A stretch of 17,291 nucleotides of DNA from CAZIWW01 sp964543275. GTDB taxonomy: Bacteria > Patescibacteriota > Minisyncoccia > Moranbacterales > UBA11712. The stretch is from contig CAZIWW010000016.1 of assembly GCA_964543275.1 (NCBI GenBank), positions 1 to 17,291 on the forward strand, written 5' to 3'. Of this stretch, positions 13,558 through 17,291 are shown piece after piece. Both the position numbers and the translations under genes were made by a program. The first letter of the stretch is position 1; each line of letters begins with the position of its first letter. The notes under the pieces are model-generated. The model did not search any database. It worked only from the letters and a program-made list of their open reading frames with translations, and had not been told where the DNA came from.

Positions 13558-14454
13558 TTAAATCTTCCTTTTTTCCCATTTCCACCAGCTAACCAATAGA
13601 GCCGAGGCAATGAATATGGAAGAATAAGTTCCAAAAGCGACTCCGATGAGAAGCGCCAGAGTGAAGGACCTAATTGACTCGCCGCCGAGAATAAAAATCG
13701 CCAATAGAGTAACAATGACAGTCAGAGAAGTATTGATGGATCTTGTTAGAGTTTCGTTTAGACTGCGATTCACAACCTCCGTAAAATCTTCGCGAGGCCC
13801 AGCCCTTAAAAGATTCTCGCGAGTCCGGTCGTAAACTACGATAGTATCATGCACAGAAAAACCCAAAATGGTCAGAAGCGCGGCTATAAAAGGCGTGCCG
13901 ATTTCTATTCCGGCGAATTTACCTAAGACTGAAAATATACCTACGGTTATCAAAACATCGTGAGTTAAAGCTACGATAGCCCCAACCCCGTATTTCCATG
14001 ACTCGACCGGTCGGGAAACTTTTCGAAAGGCATAAGCGATGTAAAGAGCAATTCCCACTAAAGCGACAGCAATAGCCATCAAGGATTTTCTCTTCAACTC
14101 CCCTGATATCGTGGGGCTTACATAGTCCAAACGAGCTTGAGTAACTTCGCCGAACCTTTCTTTGAGTTTTTCCAAAACCGCGCTATTCTCTTCGTCGGAA
14201 GAGCCAGCATAACGAAGCAGAATCGCATTGTCTCGGGTCGGCTGGATAATTACATCTTTTATGTTCAATTCTTCCAGAGCCACTCTGACCTCCTGGTTGC
14301 TGGGAGCTTCTGAAAATTTGATCTCCATTAATGTCCCGCCGGTAAAATCAATTCCGTAACGCAATCCCCAAACTATCAAACTAATTATGCTCAAGAATAT
14401 GAGCAGTCCGGAGAGTACATACGAATATTTACTTTTGCCGATGATGTCAAACAT
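13558..14454 (-). CDS. secF: Protein translocase subunit SecF
   Basis: SecF, together with SecD, pulls exported proteins through SecYEG using the proton-motive force. The protein has 298 residues and six predicted membrane spans: one N-terminal (about 13-31) and five in the C-terminal half. The family signature YGIDFTGGTLMEIKF (33-47) follows the first span, and the extracytoplasmic P1-like domain is about 48-118. The RND-type motif LGFSVHDTIVVYDRTREN (about 197-214) contains the conserved Asp residues near the membrane. Length and layout are normal for the family. It starts 39 bases after the secD stop on the same strand, so secDF are one operon. Confidence 0.95.
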   Translation of the reverse strand: MFDIIGKSKYSYVLSGLLIFLSIISLIVWGLRYGIDFTGGTLMEIKFSEAPSNQEVRVALEELNIKDVIIQPTRDNAILLRYAGSSDEENSAVLEKLKERFGEVTQARLDYVSPTISGELKRKSLMAIAVALVGIALYIAYAFRKVSRPVESWKYGVGAIVALTHDVLITVGIFSVLGKFAGIEIGTPFIAALLTILGFSVHDTIVVYDRTRENLLRAGPREDFTEVVNRSLNETLTRSINTSLTVIVTLLAIFILGGESIRSFTLALLIGVAFGTYSSIFIASALLVSWWKWEKRKI

Positions 14455-14493
14455 AGTTTGTAGGATTTCAAATTCTACGCCTCAACAAATTAG

Positions 14494-16206
14494 TTATTTC
14501 ACATCGTCTTTTATATCTTCTTTCGCCGTCCCAATTATAATCCACCCTTTTCTCTTCTCAGCCCATTCTCCAATAATCGCCAAAAGCGCGATTCGCACGA
14601 TAACGATGGCCGTGAACATACTTACCAAAACGCCTAAAAGCAAAGTTACGGCAAATCCCTTCACAAAGCCGGTGCCGAACCAAATCAAGATAAGGCAAGT
14701 CAGAATCGAAGAGATGTTGCTGTCCCGAATGCTCGGCCAGGCCCGGCGAAAGCCTTCATCCAAAGCGCTGGCCAGCCGCCGGCCCCGCCTCAATTCTTCT
14801 TTAGTCCTTTCAAATATTAAAATATTAGCGTCCACAGCCATACCAACCGAAAGAATAAACCCGGCAATTCCGGCCAATGTTAAAGTGATAGACCATGGAG
14901 TAACCGAAGAAATTTTAAAGACGGCCACCATTACAGAAGTATAAACTCCCAGAGCCAGCGAAGCTATTAAGCCCAGAAAGCGATAATATAAGATCATAAA
15001 AATAATCACCAGACCCAAGCCAATAGCTCCGGCCTTCAAGCTCTTTTCCAGCGACACTTTTCCTAGCGAGGCCTCTACGCTCTGCTGGCCGATAAGCGTA
15101 ATCGGCACCGGCAAAGCTCCTTCGTTCAAACCTCTGGATAATTTCTTAGCCTCTTCCAGGGTAAAATTTCCGGTAATAACCGCCTTGCCGTCTGTTATTT
15201 CAGCCTGTACGGTAGGCGCGCTAATAATTCCTCCATCCAAGAAAATGGCAACTCTCTTGCCAATATTTTCTTTGGTAAGCTCGGCAAACATTCTTGTTCC
15301 CTCGCTATTAAATTCTATCGCCACCTGCGGCTTGTTGGTTTGCGGATCAAAAACCACATCGGCCCTCTTCAGATCCTTCCCCGTTAATCCAGTATCCACA
15401 AAATTAACCGGCGGAGAAGTTATCGGTGGACTCTTCTTCTCTAGCAAAATATGCTGCGCGTGGACTTCTTTGTCATCTCCTTCGCCGCGCTCTTCCAATT
15501 TTTTAATAATATGATAGCCAAATTGAGTTTCTACGATCTCCGGAAAAACCTCCCCGGGTTTTAAATCGCTGTCAAATAGAACATCATCGAACTCCGGCAC
15601 AAAAGTTCCTCGCTTTACCCAACCCAAATCCCCATCAAGCTCTTTTGATCCGGGATCCTCCGAATTCTGCCCGGCCAATTCTGAAAAGTCAGCTCCGCCT
15701 TTAACTTGATTTAATAAATCCTCTGCCTTTTTCTTTTGATTCTCGTTAAACTTTTTATCCTCTTCTGACAATTCGGGAATTTCTACAGGCTTTTGCTCGC
15801 CTTCTTTTTTAAACTCCAGAAAAGGAGTTTCTTTTATCATCTCTTTGGCTTTGTCAATATCTCTAACGCCTGCTATTTCCACAATCAAGCGATACTCTGA
15901 ACCCGATTTAGAGGTTTCCACTAAAGGTTCTGCTACTCCAAAAGCGTTAACCCGCCGCTCGATTACATCCTGAAGTCCTTCCAAAGCCTCGGAAACTTTG
16001 TCAGATTCAATGCCGCTGACATCAGCTTTATAAATTAAATGAATCCCGCCCTGCAGATCCAACCCCAGATTTATTTTAAATTTAGACAAAAAACTACCCA
16101 GCCAAGCCGGCTGATTGATTTTTTGCGGATAAGAAACCAGTACTGTGAAAATAATCAAGACAATAATTAAAGAAAATTTTATCCAAAGCTTTTTGCGACT
16201 GGACAT
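14494..16206 (-). CDS. secD: Protein translocase subunit SecD with an inserted, apparently permuted parvulin-like domain
   Basis: SecD partners SecF in late protein export. From the ATG at 16206 it has 570 residues: membrane span 8-25, the P1 signature INLGLDLQGGIHLIYK (45-60), NAFGVAEPLVE (87-97), a base region to 370, then five C-terminal spans with GMAVDANILIFERTKEEL (455-472). Between P1 halves, residues 156-258 are extra: ADFSELAGQNSEDPGSKELD, GDLGWVKRGTFVPEFDDVLF and FGYHIIKKLEER match a parvulin (PpiC) prolyl isomerase, but the strand VHAQHILL (248-255), normally the parvulin N-terminus, comes last. Both active-site histidines (H232, H252) are present. It may fold clients as they emerge. 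Longer starts at 16263 or 16245 would overlap the -10 box at 16244-16249, so I chose 16206, which has AAGAG upstream. Confidence 0.93.
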   Translation of the reverse strand: MSSRKKLWIKFSLIIVLIIFTVLVSYPQKINQPAWLGSFLSKFKINLGLDLQGGIHLIYKADVSGIESDKVSEALEGLQDVIERRVNAFGVAEPLVETSKSGSEYRLIVEIAGVRDIDKAKEMIKETPFLEFKKEGEQKPVEIPELSEEDKKFNENQKKKAEDLLNQVKGGADFSELAGQNSEDPGSKELDGDLGWVKRGTFVPEFDDVLFDSDLKPGEVFPEIVETQFGYHIIKKLEERGEGDDKEVHAQHILLEKKSPPITSPPVNFVDTGLTGKDLKRADVVFDPQTNKPQVAIEFNSEGTRMFAELTKENIGKRVAIFLDGGIISAPTVQAEITDGKAVITGNFTLEEAKKLSRGLNEGALPVPITLIGQQSVEASLGKVSLEKSLKAGAIGLGLVIIFMILYYRFLGLIASLALGVYTSVMVAVFKISSVTPWSITLTLAGIAGFILSVGMAVDANILIFERTKEELRRGRRLASALDEGFRRAWPSIRDSNISSILTCLILIWFGTGFVKGFAVTLLLGVLVSMFTAIVIVRIALLAIIGEWAEKRKGWIIIGTAKEDIKDDVK

Positions 16207-16243
16207 TACTCTTGGCAAAATAAAAAACGCTAATTCTGGCGTC

Positions 16244-16272
16244 ATTATATCACAGACAAACAAAAAAATCCA
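16244..16272 (-). promoter_or_regulatory. secDF promoter (extended -10)
   Basis: Minus strand TGATATAAT (16252-16244) gives an extended -10; the -35 region (TGGATT, 16272-16267) is weak. Bases 16241-16260 match 18 of 20 with the promoter of the FtsA-like gene (2271-2290). It lies about 38 bases before the ATG at 16206 and argues against longer secD starts. Confidence 0.6.
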
Positions 16273-16324
16273 CTCCGCAGATAAAATTACAGTAAATAAT
16301 TTCCAAAATTTCTACATCATTTCC

Positions 16325-16354
16325 GCATATTTCTGAAATAAAGCAGAAATACGC
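16325..16354. repeat. Hairpin in the gap before secD
   Basis: TATTTCTG (16328-16335) pairs perfectly with CAGAAATA (16344-16351) around eight bases, and two G-C pairs extend the stem after one mismatch. There is no T-run on either side. A GC-alternating stretch (GCGCGCGC, near 16380-16388) lies just before it on the transcript. It could be a weak terminator of the upstream pair or an RNA-processing site. Confidence 0.4.
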
Positions 16355-16391
16355 TTCGCGAAATTCATAGAAATTTATTGCGCGCGCGAAA

Positions 16392-16634
16392 TCACGGCTT
16401 CGTCGTCTCGCTCCTCCTCACAAACTCTTCCACTTCCTCCCATCTGCCCAGCAACTTGTCCTTTAAACTCTCTGTGTCTTCGTCGGAATCTATTTCCCCA
16501 GCTTCGACTTTTTCGTTAATAACTTCATCCACTAAATCTTCGTAGGCGCTTCGAGAATCAACTAGATTATTTCTAGCCCGTTTTTTAAGCTCCGCCAGCA
16601 ATTCCTTAACCGACGGTTCGATAATGTTTGGCAT
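16392..16634 (-). CDS. Small acidic protein of unknown function
   Basis: This 80-residue protein is helical and acidic, with no membrane span. It begins MPNIIEPSVKELLAELKKRA, followed by an acidic middle (LVDEVINEKVEAGEIDSDED) and a C-terminal helix (KLLGRWEEVEEFVRR). I do not recognise the family. Length, clean start and composition suggest a real gene rather than a shadow frame, because the other strand and frames here are short. It lies between the NUDIX gene (88 bases upstream) and secD, and is probably co-transcribed with the NUDIX gene. The spacer before it is an A/T-rich repeat patch (GAATTATGAATTTAGAATTC) without a Shine-Dalgarno sequence. Confidence 0.55.
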   Translation of the reverse strand: MPNIIEPSVKELLAELKKRARNNLVDSRSAYEDLVDEVINEKVEAGEIDSDEDTESLKDKLLGRWEEVEEFVRRSETTKP

Positions 16635-16722
16635 AAATTTGGAATTATGAATTTAGAATTCGGAATGTTAAATCGAGGAGTTGGCTATTAACCTCGTCTA
16701 GTTCTATATCCGCATTCACAAT

Positions 16723-17202
16723 TCACGATTCTCCCGCAAGATACTCATTCGCTCTCTCCAGCACATTCTCAGTCTGCTTGTAAGTAATACGCTCCACCGC
16801 TTGTTTATATTCCAGCCATGCGTAATTAATGTGTTCATAAGACAATTTTACCTTTTTGCCTTTAGTCTCTGCCAAATAAAAAGTTACGATCTTGAAAACA
16901 TTGACGCCCGTCTTTGATTTTCTTCGCCTTTTTTCCTCGTCGCCTTTGGCCCGATAAAAATATTTTATCCAAGTCGAAAAGCCGGGAATAATTTTTAAAC
17001 GACTAATTCCCGTTTCCTCTTTCACTTCCCGCTTCAGCGTCTCTTCCCAGCTCTCGCCTTTTTCAATATGGCCCTTGGGTAAATCCCAATGCCCGCCTTG
17101 CTTGTCATTTTTATCTTTTCCCGGATGTTGAATGAGAAGATATAAAATTTTATTTCCCTCGCGGCGGAACACAACCGCCCCGACGGACTTTTCAAAAGGC
17201 AT
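16723..17202 (-). CDS. NUDIX hydrolase, diadenosine-tetraphosphatase-like
   Basis: This 159-residue protein has a complete Nudix box: G44, E50, then REVKEETGI (58-66), fitting GX5EX7REUXEEXGU. NUDIX enzymes cleave nucleoside diphosphates linked to another group with a divalent metal held by the REUXEE glutamates. The N-terminal SVGAVVFRREGNKILYLLIQ and GGHWDLPKGHIEKGES resemble asymmetrical Ap4A hydrolases (NUDT2/MutT group), and a later YEHINYAWLEYKQA segment also fits that group. The substrate is a guess; house-cleaning of nucleotide pools is likely. A basic loop (KGDEEKRRRKSKTG, about 86-99) looks longer than usual. It starts at 17202, and a 30-base repeat ends eight bases upstream instead of a ribosome-binding site. 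Confidence 0.9.
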   Translation of the reverse strand: MPFEKSVGAVVFRREGNKILYLLIQHPGKDKNDKQGGHWDLPKGHIEKGESWEETLKREVKEETGISRLKIIPGFSTWIKYFYRAKGDEEKRRRKSKTGVNVFKIVTFYLAETKGKKVKLSYEHINYAWLEYKQAVERITYKQTENVLERANEYLAGES

Positions 17203-17210
17203 ACCTAAAA

Positions 17211-17240
17211 AATGTCAAATGTCAAAGCTCAAATGTCAAA
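17211..17240. repeat. 30-base ATGTCAAA-type repeat, copy 2
   Basis: This matches 29 of 30 bases of 7143-7172 (the single difference is at 17227) and lies at exactly the same distance from the downstream ATG (17202). Confidence 0.8.
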
Positions 17241-17291
17241 ATCCCCCATACCATCACTTAAAGAATAACAGATTTAGCGGAAAATAAAAAA

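Noticed and set aside
16207..16263. Longer secD N-terminus
   Set aside because: The extra codons overlap a good extended -10 promoter, and residues after the ATG at 16206 already give the normal SecD start with a membrane span.

Overview
This window looks like part of a Patescibacteria (Candidate Phyla Radiation) chromosome, probably of the Parcubacteria type. The evidence is indirect. The sequence is A+T-leaning, every credible gene lies on the minus strand, AlaRS is very short and lacks its C-terminal domain, and many genes match families I associate with that group (FtsA-like ATPase, VirD4-like ATPase with a membrane partner, sigma-region-4/HARE-HTH protein, SecD with an extra domain). TGG is used for tryptophan and TGA as a stop, so nothing suggests the recoded Gracilibacteria or Absconditabacteria. 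There is no rRNA, no tRNA I can recognise, no CRISPR array and no transposase.

Layout in transcription order, from high to low coordinates: a NUDIX hydrolase (17202-16723) and a small acidic protein (16634-16392); the Sec accessory pair secD (16206-14494) and secF (14454-13558); a long leader with its own promoter, then a sigma-region-4/HARE-HTH regulator (13235-12096); a membrane-anchored protein (12024-10753) and a VirD4/TraG-type ATPase with a zinc ribbon (10516-8804); about 450 bases of gene fragments and a terminator; mnmA (8352-7213), a coiled-coil protein (7134-6814) and a degenerate receiver-domain protein (6793-6380); a promoter with an operator-like repeat, a 30-codon ORF and an unrecognised 256-residue protein (6130-5360); a minimal alaS (5199-3376); a PaaX-like protein with a Cas2-type fold (3249-2695) bracketed by two large palindromes; an FtsA/PilM-like actin-fold ATPase (2236-968); and the N-terminal 282 residues of a protein that runs off the left edge (847-1).

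Most genes are housekeeping: tRNA charging, tRNA thiolation, protein export, cell division and nucleotide clean-up. The more unusual material is (1) a parvulin-like domain inside SecD whose strand order appears circularly permuted, (2) the PaaX/Cas2-like gene flanked by palindromes that share the core ATGCGATCGCAT, (3) a sigma-region-4 plus HARE-HTH protein with no region 2, and (4) short A/T-rich repeat patches at gene junctions, two placed at exactly the same distance from a start codon and one running inside the mnmA reading frame. Family names are from recognition of motifs by eye, without database searches.
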